A stretch of 64,000 bases of DNA from NCBI GenBank assembly GCA_013215055.1, contig JABSRQ010000014.1:1-64000 (forward strand). Direction: 5' to 3'. This DNA comes from Pseudomonadales bacterium (lineage in GTDB: Bacteria > Pseudomonadota > Gammaproteobacteria > Pseudomonadales > DT-91). The notes under the pieces are model-generated. The model searched no databases and was not told the DNA's origin. It saw nothing but the letters and a program-made list of their open reading frames with translations. Of the stretch, positions 1 through 8,935 are shown in pieces; positions within the stretch are counted from its first letter, which is position 1; the number at the start of each line of letters is the position of its first letter. The position numbers and the translations under genes are program-made.

Positions 1-1
1 T

Positions 2-391
2 GTAGATCTCGTTAATGTTCAAGATGACGCACCTTATACGGTAGAAGTGAAAGATAAAAAAACAGGTGCCATAACGATGAAAAGTTCCGATGTGATGGGC
101 TACTCTTTTTATTTCGAAGCTGGGCCCAGAATATCTCTTTATAGAGAGGCTGGCATATGGCTAGGTTCGGCACTCGGTTATCGTTACAGTGAAGTCTATC
201 GTACAGTGTTCAAATGTAATGAATGTAAAAAGCAAACGCTGGATGGATTTAATCGTTCTTTTTATATCAGGTCATTTATTGAATATCGTTTTTCAAACAT
301 TATTCGTGGGCAGTTATATTTTTCATATTATTTTGAACAAACGGGCTTTAGTCAAAGCTTAGGTATTCAGTTCAGTTTTTTTGCTTTGTAG
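2..391 (+). CDS. C-terminal part of an outer-membrane beta-barrel-like protein (5' end outside window)
   Basis: The frame is open from the first complete codon at base 2 to the stop at 389-391, so the gene begins upstream of the window. About 129 residues are visible. They alternate hydrophobic and polar residues in strand-like blocks rich in Tyr, Phe and Gly, for example SFYFEAGPRISLY and GSALGYRYSEVY, and end in aromatic-rich FSFFAL. This is the look of the last strands of an outer-membrane barrel, although the final residue is Leu rather than the usual Phe. A C-x2-C pair (KCNEC) lies in a loop. A family cannot be named from this piece. It lies on the same strand as the next two genes, 280 bases upstream of them, so co-transcription is uncertain. 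Confidence 0.6.
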   Translation, partial: VDLVNVQDDAPYTVEVKDKKTGAITMKSSDVMGYSFYFEAGPRISLYREAGIWLGSALGYRYSEVYRTVFKCNECKKQTLDGFNRSFYIRSFIEYRFSNIIRGQLYFSYYFEQTGFSQSLGIQFSFFAL

Positions 392-671
392 TTATTATTT
401 TGCAGGGTGGGAATTTTTTATCAATTTACGATTTTTTTAAATGTGATTTTTGCATCCTGCAAATAAAACCTACGCAAGTACGGCTAAATTTCAATTCAGT
501 GCCAAACCCCATCTCCGTCTACTATCGAACTCTCTAAATTTGTATTGATAAGTTTTTTAAATCAACAGGATACGATAGCTACAGACTCATTTACGTTTAT
601 TCTTTTCACTTTAGGTACAAAGTTTGCTTCTTCGGATGATGCAGGACGACTAATGATAAACAGGATTAATT

Positions 672-1118
672 ATGAAGCAAACAAAGCTTGTGAGATTGAT
701 GGGTTTAATTGCCGTGTGGACACTTCTAATTCTATGTTCCTCTTGCGACATGAGCAGTGATGAAAACAAAGATCAAACGGTTCAGGAGGGGAGTGAAGAG
801 GAGGCTGGTTTATTTAGTGAATTGTCGATAGATGGGGATTTTACCTTTGAAACCCAAAGGCTGGTAAATATTGATATCAGGTTTTCGCAGCGCCAAGCAT
901 TGACTAGCCTGTCTTTGTATTCTGAGCGTGATGCGAATACGGGAGCGCCAACTAAATTGCTTGAGCAGGCTGAACTTCATAATGCCGATAGATACCGTAC
1001 GTCGATTACCGTTCCTGGTTATATTCAGGTATTGGTAGCCATTATTGATGGGGATATCTATGTGGAGCAGGAGTTATCGATAGAAAAAGATAATCGTATT
1101 AACTTTACATTCGAGTAG
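672..1118 (+). CDS. small secreted lipoprotein, function unknown
   Basis: The 148-residue product starts with a basic n-region (MKQTKLVR), a hydrophobic stretch and LCSSC, a plausible though not textbook lipobox with the lipidated Cys near residue 25. An acidic Ser/Asp/Glu linker follows, then a small beta-rich domain of about 100 residues with no motif I recognise. An AGGA ribosome site lies about 8 bases before the ATG. The stop is 6 bases before the start of the FG-GAP/LruC protein, so the two are probably co-translated and this lipoprotein may act with it at the cell surface. That partnership is inference from spacing. Confidence 0.72.
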   Translation: MKQTKLVRLMGLIAVWTLLILCSSCDMSSDENKDQTVQEGSEEEAGLFSELSIDGDFTFETQRLVNIDIRFSQRQALTSLSLYSERDANTGAPTKLLEQAELHNADRYRTSITVPGYIQVLVAIIDGDIYVEQELSIEKDNRINFTFE

Positions 1119-1124
1119 AAAACT

Positions 1125-3791
1125 ATGGCTATAACACAGAAATACAGATTCATGGTGTCATTATTAGTACTTGCGTTAGTTGTTCTATTTCAATCACCGT
1201 TACATGCACGACCACATTTACAGAAAAAGTTAGGTAAAGATGCCATGAAACTGTTTGATGATTTTGGGGCAGCAGTGGCAACGTCAGATGATTTTGTTGT
1301 TGTAGGATCTCCAGGCAAGAAGGATGAAGCGGGGGAGGCTTGTATATTTCAGAGAGAATTGGATGACTGGGTTTTGGACACTTGCCTTACCCCAGTGTCG
1401 GTATCGTCTGGTGGTCTACAGCAAATTGGTAATGCCGTGGCCATTTCAGATAACAGGGTAGCAATAAGTGCGACTCATTTCTCAAAGAAAAAACACATCG
1501 GTGCTGTTTATATTTTTGAGCGTAAAGACGGGAGTTGGATTCAAATTCAAGAGTTACTTAATCCCATAACCAAAACTAATAATTTTTTTGGTGTATCTTT
1601 GAGTTTATCCGGAAAGTTATTAGCCGTAGGCTCACCTGGGCGGGATGGTAAGGATGGTACTGTCTATGTTTATCGTGAAATGGATAACGTATGGTCGATC
1701 AGTACTAAGATTGTGTCGGATTCGGATGAAAAAAGTAAGTACTTTGGCACTGCGGTTGCGCTTTCAGGTAACTACTTAATCGTTGGCGACTCCGAATTTG
1801 GTAAGAAAAAAGAAGGCGCGGCCTATATATATCATTTTGATAATGACGTCTGGTTTCGACAAGCAACGTTGAAAGGAGGCGCGGTTACTCGGGGGGCGGA
1901 CTATGGTGGTGCTGTTGCTATCTCAGAACATTATGCCGTTGTTGCGGCAAAATTGGAGGACGATCCAGTGCTCAAGGAATGTATTAGTCGCGGGACCGTT
2001 CATGTTTATTTACGTGACGGGAAGAACTGGAATCATCATATAAAACTAACGGCCAGTGATGGCACTTCGGGAGATAACTTTGGATCATCGGTTTCTATGT
2101 CGCGTAATTATATCGCCGTGGGATCTGATTCTGACGATTTCTCTAAAGGATCGACGGTACTCTTTCGTTTGGTTGATGAGGTTTGGCAGGAAGAGTATAA
2201 ATTATTGGCCGATGACGGTGCTCCGGAAGACAATTTTGGTAATGCTTTGTCTCTATCGGAGAACCATTTGACCGTTGGCGCTTTCAATAAAGGTAGCAAG
2301 GAAAACCCATCCGGCGAGGCCTATGTTTTTTTGATGGATATTGAGCCGGAGAATACACAGGAAGAAATTGATCTGGAAAATATGTTAGATCAATTGGAAG
2401 ATACGTTGGTTCAACTGGATAAGGCTATAGAAACAGCCACCGTTGATCCCAATGATTTAGATGGTGACGGGCTAAGCAACGATGATGAAATTAACATTCT
2501 TGGTACCGATCCGAATAATGCAGACACTGATAACGATGGTTTAACAGATCAGGAGGAAGTGACTGTTTATCAATCTGATCCGCTGCTTAGCGATACTGAT
2601 GCCGATGGCCTAACAGACCTTGCAGAAATTATTTTACATAACTCGGATCCCAATATGATAGATACCGATGGTGACGGATTCACTGATAGCGAGGAAGTTA
2701 ACCTGACCCATACTGACCCTGCTTTGGTGGATTCAGATGGCGATGGTTTTACTGACCAAATTGAGATTAATGAGATGAATACTAATCCTGTATTGGCTGA
2801 TACGGATGGTGACGGTTTAAGTGATAATGAAGAGATCAATATACATCTGACGGATCCTCTTATCGCCGACACCGACAATGACGGATTCAGTGATGGAAAT
2901 GAGGTAAATCATTATGACACCTTACCTTTAGACGAAACTGATTTTCCAACGTCTACTGTACAAAGCACTTCCTACTCACCTGCAGAGAATGAACTGGGAA
3001 CAATGGCCTTTGAAGATTATTGGCCTAGCAAGGGTGACTATGACTTCAACGATGCGGTTATCAATTATAATGTGACTGAAACTAAAATTAATGGGTTAAT
3101 TAAAAACATTGTTCTAAAATTACAACCTGTAGCTAGAGGTGCATCACTGACAAACTCACTCAAACTGCTCATTAATACTCCGATCAGTAATATAAAATCC
3201 TCTACCATAAACGTGACAGAGCAAGAGCAAAAGAAAGGGAAAGGGAGGGGGAGAGGGAGAGGGAAAACAATAAAACTTGATCCAGTCGCAGATGGTAATA
3301 GGACCTTATTCAATATCATTGATGATCTGGAAGAAGCACTTCCTACCCCAGAGGGATTCAACTTCGCCAATACAGAATCACACAGCCCAAACGTTATCGG
3401 TACTGAATATACTGTCAGTATAAAATTAAAGTCTCCGGTAGATCCTGCAATTTTTGGTGCACCACCCTACAACAGCTTTATTTCAAGAAAACTTAATAAT
3501 GGTGAGGTAATAGAGGTGCATTTCCCGGGCCAGCCTCCTTCCAAACGCGCATCAAGAAGACAGTTTGGGAAGGACGCGGATAACTCCGACAAGGATTCTG
3601 ATCGTTATTATCAAACCAAAGATAACTTGCCTTGGGCGATATTAATTCCGTATAAATGGAACTATCCAGTAGAGAGAGTTGAGTTGTCGAAAGGTTATCC
3701 TGAGATATTGGACTGGGCTGCCAGCAAGGGCAAGAAAAATAAAGATTGGTATAAATCTAAAGGCCACTCAAAATTTGTGGTTTGTGAATAA
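1125..3791 (+). CDS. secreted FG-GAP propeller / thrombospondin-3-type Ca repeat / LruC-domain protein
   Basis: An 888-residue exported protein; the signal peptide probably ends at LHA near residue 28. Residues about 40-410 hold seven FG-GAP-like units, each with an F/Y-G-x-x-V/L-x-hydrophobic-S core followed by VGSPG- or VGA-like turns, which fits a seven-bladed beta-propeller. A short Glu/Leu-rich helical linker follows. About seven 23-residue repeats (residues about 445-605) carry DTDGDGxxD loops typical of thrombospondin type 3 calcium sites. The C-terminal 270 residues begin AFEDYWPSKGDYDFNDAV, the signature of the LruC/DUF4842 domain. A Lys/Gly/Arg run (KGKGRGRGRGK) interrupts the LruC part. 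It is probably a calcium-stabilised surface or matrix protein. The ligand is unknown. Confidence 0.85.
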   Translation: MAITQKYRFMVSLLVLALVVLFQSPLHARPHLQKKLGKDAMKLFDDFGAAVATSDDFVVVGSPGKKDEAGEACIFQRELDDWVLDTCLTPVSVSSGGLQQIGNAVAISDNRVAISATHFSKKKHIGAVYIFERKDGSWIQIQELLNPITKTNNFFGVSLSLSGKLLAVGSPGRDGKDGTVYVYREMDNVWSISTKIVSDSDEKSKYFGTAVALSGNYLIVGDSEFGKKKEGAAYIYHFDNDVWFRQATLKGGAVTRGADYGGAVAISEHYAVVAAKLEDDPVLKECISRGTVHVYLRDGKNWNHHIKLTASDGTSGDNFGSSVSMSRNYIAVGSDSDDFSKGSTVLFRLVDEVWQEEYKLLADDGAPEDNFGNALSLSENHLTVGAFNKGSKENPSGEAYVFLMDIEPENTQEEIDLENMLDQLEDTLVQLDKAIETATVDPNDLDGDGLSNDDEINILGTDPNNADTDNDGLTDQEEVTVYQSDPLLSDTDADGLTDLAEIILHNSDPNMIDTDGDGFTDSEEVNLTHTDPALVDSDGDGFTDQIEINEMNTNPVLADTDGDGLSDNEEINIHLTDPLIADTDNDGFSDGNEVNHYDTLPLDETDFPTSTVQSTSYSPAENELGTMAFEDYWPSKGDYDFNDAVINYNVTETKINGLIKNIVLKLQPVARGASLTNSLKLLINTPISNIKSSTINVTEQEQKKGKGRGRGRGKTIKLDPVADGNRTLFNIIDDLEEALPTPEGFNFANTESHSPNVIGTEYTVSIKLKSPVDPAIFGAPPYNSFISRKLNNGEVIEVHFPGQPPSKRASRRQFGKDADNSDKDSDRYYQTKDNLPWAILIPYKWNYPVERVELSKGYPEILDWAASKGKKNKDWYKSKGHSKFVVCE

Positions 3792-4002
3792 CTTGAAACT
3801 ACGACCGTAAAATTCAGTGCATAGTGTACTTTATTGATCAGGCTTTGAATTGTGGAGTTAAGTTATAATTTAACGTTTGATCAATTAATATTTTTTAAGA
3901 CATTCAAACTTATAATCCACATTATAGTGCACGCTCAGATAACGATAGTGCCGAGGATGTTAATGTATAAGAAGCATTAACGCGTAATGGGTTCAATCTC
4001 TA

Positions 4003-4394
4003 TGTGCCGCCTGAGATTTTCATTGTTATAAAGGGTTTCAATAAAGAGAAATCTACCCGATAAAAACTAACAATATCACCTGTTAAAACCTTAAGTTCTA
4101 ACAAGGGGGTATTGGGCGTGGAATAGCCAGGCGACTAAAGAATCAGCATGCATAATACGACAATATTGGCGTGGTGATAGTGTGATTCCCACGATAAATT
4201 CGGCCTGTAAATTAAAAAGGTGGCGACTAAACTTTCTAATTTTCACGCCAACTCGTTATTGTTAACTGCTTTGTGACTATGTGATGAGCGGCACTCTTAT
4301 CGATATTCTGCGCTAGTGATGTGTCCAGTGAATCATTGGAAAATTCGTAGTCTACAATAAAGAGTATTGCACCATCAGCCAGGTTAAAGCGCAA
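4003..4394 (-). pseudogene. possible decayed gene in the 645-bp gap 3792-4436
   Basis: No intact gene lies between 3791 and 4437. On the minus strand, 4236-4394 reads as 52 codons starting from TTG, with protein-like sequence (NLADGAILFIVDYEFSND). A second minus frame is open at 4138-4242 and again at 4003-4134 (LLELKVLTGDIVSFYRVDF), separated by single stops at 4243-4245, 4135-4137 and 4000-4002. Together they look like one gene broken by a frameshift and nonsense changes. The plus strand also has a stop-free stretch here, so strand and identity are uncertain. I recognise no family. Confidence 0.3.
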
Positions 4395-4436
4395 TTAAGT
4401 GCTGCACTTGCTTATCATTCTCTTTATTGGAGAATC

Positions 4437-6380
4437 ATGAATATGAAGCCGTATCTATTACTACTATTAGTTACATTCGTATCTAGAATTTCATTAGCAA
4501 ATGAGATTGACGACTTGTATGATTTGTCACTTGAAGACTTGCTGAATATAACCGTAAGTGTGGCGTCGTCTCAAGAGGAAAGCATATTAAAAACCCCTGC
4601 AATTGTTTCGACATACACTCAAAAGGATATGGAAAGACTGGGCTTAAGTAATCTAAAAGAGCTTCTGTCTTTTATTCCTGGATTTTTTGTAAATGATGGG
4701 ACCTTGGGTAACACTTTTATATCTATACGAGGTTTACACGAGGACTTCAATCAGAAAGTATTATTTCTTCTTGACGACGTTCCATACTGGATGACCTCAC
4801 ACTCAGACATCCCCTTTTCAGGAATTCCAAGAGAAGCAATTGATAGGGTTGAAGTTATTAGAGGACCTGGAACACTTTATCATGGCTCAAACTCTTCTGC
4901 CGGCGTTGTTAAAGTCATCACCAAAAAATCTGATGAGAAAATACTGTCTCTACAAGCAGGTTCCAATGAACTCTATAATGGCTCAGGTTATTTTAACAAA
5001 CAAATATCCTCAGACCATTCTCTCTCCTTATCTTTTGAAAAACAAAATCATGATGGCTACCAAGAGACATTCAGTGAATTTGATGGCAGTGTAACATCCA
5101 AGGTAGAAAGTCTAAGAAAAGAAGAAATATCTTCTGCGCTATTAAAATATAATTTAAAAACATTTAACTTTGTTGCTCATATATTTGAAACTGAAAAAAC
5201 TGGATTGCACAGAATCAGCCCGCTCATCCAGCCAACCGATTTCGAATACAGCGGCTATTTACTCCATGTAGATAATACCTGGGAACTGGGTAGCCAGAAC
5301 ATTAAGTTGTATTACGATTACAATAAGTTTGATTTTGACTGGATTGTTTTTAATAATTTTGGCGGGAACAACACTATTGCAAGCTTTGAAGATGATGGAG
5401 ACAGAAATTATCGCTCTAGGGGTGGGATTACCTATGAAGTTACTTATAGCGAGAATATAAAAGGCTTCTTTGGCGCGGAGCTAGAGGAGCGGTCAACGGG
5501 AAAATTTAACAATCATGTTCTTGAACACCATTCTTTTGAGGGCACTGTAATTCCAAGAGTAAAAAGAACCGAGGCTTCTATATTTGGGCAAATGGATGTT
5601 GAGATGAATAAGTGGCGATACGTGCTGGGGGTCAGGGTTGTAGATAATGAAGAATACGGGCATAAAACCTTGCCACGCGCTTCGATTATTTATCAGATTG
5701 ACATAAAAAGCTCATTAAAACTTCTCTATTCTTCATCGTATAACTCTCCAAATTTCAGGCAAACAAATTTGGATGTATCTCCCAACCTTGTGGGAAATGT
5801 TGAATTAAAACCAGAGGTGGTGGAAAGTTACGACCTTGCATATACGCACGTTACTGATAAAACGTTATTCGTGATCAACCTCTATTATATGGACACTGAA
5901 GATTTTATCCAAAGAGAGGGCGCCGAATTTATTAATAGCAACGATATTACCATGCAGGGGGTGGAATTCGATTTTCAATATAATTTCGAAGATAGCAAAT
6001 TATATTTTAATGGCGATTACATTCATAAAAAAGACTCAGTATCAGCAAGAGACGAATTCAACCTTAAAGTGCCAGATTACTCATTTTCTATAGGGTACAT
6101 GCTTGGGTTTTATAATAATCAGTCTGCAGGGGTTTCATTAAGGCGTGTGGGTGAAATGCGACATCAGTATGCGAGTAAATCAAAAATAAACGGCTATAAT
6201 CTGCTGAATTTTGATTACCGATATACAAACCAAAAATGGGAGTATTTTCTAACATTTAAAAATATTCTTGATGAAAGAATCGCATATCCTGATCTTGGTA
6301 TTGCTACAGCAAGTAATGAATTTACAACAGAGGGGTCGCCGGGGAGAAATATTTTGGCTGGTGTGGAGTTTAGATTCTAA
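4437..6380 (+). CDS. TonB-dependent outer-membrane receptor
   Basis: A 647-residue receptor with a signal peptide ending near LANE (residue 23). The mature N-terminus has the LYDLSLEDLLNITV motif found in one large group of TonB-dependent receptors. The plug domain covers about residues 45-165 and includes the ISIRG motif, LLDDVP and the IDRVEVIRGPGTLYHGSNS block that ends the plug. The remaining 480 residues alternate as beta strands and end in GVEFRF with the terminal Phe needed for barrel assembly. The ATG follows a TTGGAG ribosome site. It stands alone, so the substrate (siderophore, vitamin or organic ligand) cannot be told. The long gaps on both sides contain gene remnants, which suggests an unstable neighbourhood. 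Confidence 0.92.
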   Translation: MNMKPYLLLLLVTFVSRISLANEIDDLYDLSLEDLLNITVSVASSQEESILKTPAIVSTYTQKDMERLGLSNLKELLSFIPGFFVNDGTLGNTFISIRGLHEDFNQKVLFLLDDVPYWMTSHSDIPFSGIPREAIDRVEVIRGPGTLYHGSNSSAGVVKVITKKSDEKILSLQAGSNELYNGSGYFNKQISSDHSLSLSFEKQNHDGYQETFSEFDGSVTSKVESLRKEEISSALLKYNLKTFNFVAHIFETEKTGLHRISPLIQPTDFEYSGYLLHVDNTWELGSQNIKLYYDYNKFDFDWIVFNNFGGNNTIASFEDDGDRNYRSRGGITYEVTYSENIKGFFGAELEERSTGKFNNHVLEHHSFEGTVIPRVKRTEASIFGQMDVEMNKWRYVLGVRVVDNEEYGHKTLPRASIIYQIDIKSSLKLLYSSSYNSPNFRQTNLDVSPNLVGNVELKPEVVESYDLAYTHVTDKTLFVINLYYMDTEDFIQREGAEFINSNDITMQGVEFDFQYNFEDSKLYFNGDYIHKKDSVSARDEFNLKVPDYSFSIGYMLGFYNNQSAGVSLRRVGEMRHQYASKSKINGYNLLNFDYRYTNQKWEYFLTFKNILDERIAYPDLGIATASNEFTTEGSPGRNILAGVEFRF

Positions 6381-6703
6381 ATCAAGAAGGTTATGTTGAT
6401 CAAAATATTGTTGAAACAATGTGACCGCTATACCCCGAAATGCTTATGTAAATAGCGGTGTCAATTCTAAGATTAAAATCGCTTTACATTGCTTAATATG
6501 ATGAGATTATCCAGCCTACTTTTCAGCTGCCTGAGGCGCAAGGGCAGCCATTAGAGCTGTCTTTATAAGCTACACATTCTACCCGCATCGTACAGGCATA
6601 GACCTGTAGGCGCATACTAACCGGGTGTAGCGTTAAACTTATTACCATACTATGCCACTGAATCTCGTCATATCACTCAACGACATCGACATTTTGTACT
6701 TCA

Positions 6704-6832
6704 TTGGAGGTTATTCAGCTTATATTCGTAGTTGCCCACTTCCAGAATCGGCCCCAGCGTTATACTCTCAATAGGGCGAGAGGGCCATTCTGGAATGGAA
6801 GAATCCACTAAGTTGCGAATGTTGTATTTTTT
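6704..6832 (-). pseudogene. possible gene remnant in the gap 6381-7074
   Basis: A minus-strand frame is open for 43 codons between stops at 6833-6835 and 6701-6703 and contains IPEWPSRPIESITLGPILEV, which reads like real protein. A different minus frame continues with a protein-like tail ending NEVQNVDVVE, suggesting a frameshift near 6700. No start codon or ribosome site is visible. Elsewhere in this roughly 690-bp gap I see only weak hairpins, such as accgcta/tagcggt at about 6423-6462 just after the TonB receptor, which could end its transcript. Family not recognised. Confidence 0.28.
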
Positions 6833-7074
6833 TTAAATCAATCATGGTGAAATTAAATTTCAATGGGCTTATTGGATGAGCTGCTATTTATAAAAAAATG
6901 GGCTTCCAATTCCTCAAAGTTAACACACTTTATTATCTACCAAACCTGGGTGACGATGGTGGTTGGACTTGCACATCAATATGCACGGTTTGTTATAGGG
7001 TCGGAGATTGCATCCAGATTTTTATCTGCCAAAGTTTGGGAAACCTTCATTATTTCTGTATAGGGCGTTTTAGT

Positions 7075-8712
7075 TTGAATAGAGCAGTTTTAAATATTTA
7101 CGGGTGTTTGACAGTGCTTTTTTTTCTGCCTTCATGCACCTACCTTAAATACACGTCAGTTCAGGCGAATTACACCGAGATTCAGAACGCCGACCCCAGT
7201 CAGACTAACCTGAAGCATATGCTGGACCGTGAAACGTTCTTTGTGATCGGCAGAGCATTTGATAAATCAGGCAGATATGCCGATGTGTCTTTAGCCGTTG
7301 CCGCGTACTCGGATAAATACAAACTCAACGAGCGCGTGGATACCATGTTTTCAAAAGGCGCAGGCACGCACTTTGGTTTAAATCTTCCAGAAGGTAGCTA
7401 CGATCTACAGGTATATGCCGATATAAATGGCGATAAAGTTTTTGATCAAACTGAACTTGTTGGCGAGAGAGACATTACCCTTAGTAAGGCTCGTTATCCG
7501 GCATTGATTGTCAGCCAGATTGATATTGTCTTAAGCACAGCGAAACTGTCAGGTAGATCCGATAAAATTTTATTGCCAGAGGGTTTTGAGGCTCAGCAAT
7601 CGTTGTTCTATCCATCAGGCGCTATCCGTGCTCTTAGCGATCCACTGTTTGATGAAAATATGTCGACCTTGGGTATGTATGATCCAGCTTCCTTTTTGGA
7701 ACATGCACCCACTATGTTCTATGCGTTAGAAGAAGATGAGGTGCATAAGATTCCAGTGGTGTTTGTGCATGGCATTGGTGGCAGTGCGAGATCATTTTCG
7801 CCCATCATCAATCGTCTGGATAGAGATCGTTATAGGCTCTGGTTTTTCTATTACCCATCAGGTGGAGATCTGGATCAGTTGGCAGAGTTCTTTTATCAGC
7901 TTTTTCTTGCTGGTGAAGTCATTCCTTTAGGGGGTATGCCTCTCATTGTCGTTGCTCATAGTATGGGCGGGATTGTTGTGCGGGAGGCGATTAATAAATA
8001 CCAAGGGCGCGATGGTGAAAATAAGATTAAGTTATTTGTAAGTATCGCCAGCCCTCTGGGAGGACATCCTGCAGCGGCCAGAGGTGAGAAGAGCGGATTG
8101 ATTGTACTGCCGGCGTGGCGAGATCTGAATCCAGATAACCGATTTATTCAGGCTCTATATAGCAAGCCGTTACCAGAGTTTGTTGATCATCAACTTTTTT
8201 ATGCCTATAAAAATTCCAGCACACTGAAACTGGGCGAAAATAGCGATGGTGTGGTGCCGCTATCCAGTCAGTTACATCCGCAGGCACAAAAACAGGCCAG
8301 TCAGACATTCGGGTTTAACAGTGGCCATGTCGATATTTTATCTGATGAACATATGATTGATCGGCTTCTCGATGTCATGGGGAATGTGGATAGTCTCTTT
8401 TCAGAAGAAAGCATGGCTGCGCTGGTTGACGGCGGTATTGACGTTCAATTAAGTGATAAATATAGGCCCACGACTCAACATTTAATCCACTATGCAGGTA
8501 AGTATCTAGTGCTGCTGGCTCATGAAAAGATTGAGCCTATAGCGCAGCAAAAACACTTTATTCTAGCCGCGCAGGGGAAAGTAGCAGCTAAAACTGACTT
8601 TGAAAGGGAGTTTATTATGTTTATGAAGGCGTACCCTGAACGGATTAATGGTGTTTTGAGTGCTTACGAAAAAGGCAAAATCTCGGATACATTGTTGAAA
8701 AAAAGTCATTAA
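7075..8712 (+). CDS. alpha/beta-hydrolase (lipase/PGAP1-like) lipoprotein
   Basis: The frame is open from 6898, but its first 59 codons do not look like protein. TTG at 7075 has AGGG about 9 bases upstream and gives a lipoprotein signal peptide with lipobox LPSC, so I place the start there (545 residues). The middle holds a complete serine-hydrolase triad. VFVHGIGGSARSF provides the oxyanion loop, the nucleophile Ser296 lies in AHSMGG, Asp391 in SDGVVP and His418 in SGHVDIL. An N-terminal domain of about 200 residues is uncharacterised beta-rich sequence. It is probably an envelope-anchored esterase or lipase of the triacylglycerol-lipase/PGAP1 type; the substrate is unknown. It is monocistronic, with a 223-bp gap downstream. 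Confidence 0.85.
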   Translation: MNRAVLNIYGCLTVLFFLPSCTYLKYTSVQANYTEIQNADPSQTNLKHMLDRETFFVIGRAFDKSGRYADVSLAVAAYSDKYKLNERVDTMFSKGAGTHFGLNLPEGSYDLQVYADINGDKVFDQTELVGERDITLSKARYPALIVSQIDIVLSTAKLSGRSDKILLPEGFEAQQSLFYPSGAIRALSDPLFDENMSTLGMYDPASFLEHAPTMFYALEEDEVHKIPVVFVHGIGGSARSFSPIINRLDRDRYRLWFFYYPSGGDLDQLAEFFYQLFLAGEVIPLGGMPLIVVAHSMGGIVVREAINKYQGRDGENKIKLFVSIASPLGGHPAAARGEKSGLIVLPAWRDLNPDNRFIQALYSKPLPEFVDHQLFYAYKNSSTLKLGENSDGVVPLSSQLHPQAQKQASQTFGFNSGHVDILSDEHMIDRLLDVMGNVDSLFSEESMAALVDGGIDVQLSDKYRPTTQHLIHYAGKYLVLLAHEKIEPIAQQKHFILAAQGKVAAKTDFEREFIMFMKAYPERINGVLSAYEKGKISDTLLKKSH

Positions 8713-8935
8713 CCATATCAAGAGTGGATTACGAAGGGTTTAAGGGCCAGATTAATGTGATCCATTTGCGGTTGTTGTTGATGCTAGAATAAGTCTCCCA
8801 TTTCTAATACTTAAAACTGCTTTCCTCAACCTATAGGTATTGTAATGAAGCTTTGTTGCTTCTGCACGGCAGTTGCATTCGTTTTTACTGCGTGAAGTGC
8901 TACCATCGTATTTTTTAATAGGCATGGATTAAGCG

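Noticed and set aside
545-760. 71-codon plus-strand open frame before the first lipoprotein gene
   Set aside because: It starts with TTG without a ribosome site and overlaps the well-supported lipoprotein start in another frame; composition is not protein-like.
6863-7063. 66-codon plus-strand frame upstream of the lipase gene
   Set aside because: No ribosome site, no recognisable feature apart from hydrophobicity, and it lies in the leader of the lipase gene. I cannot exclude a small membrane peptide but do not support it.
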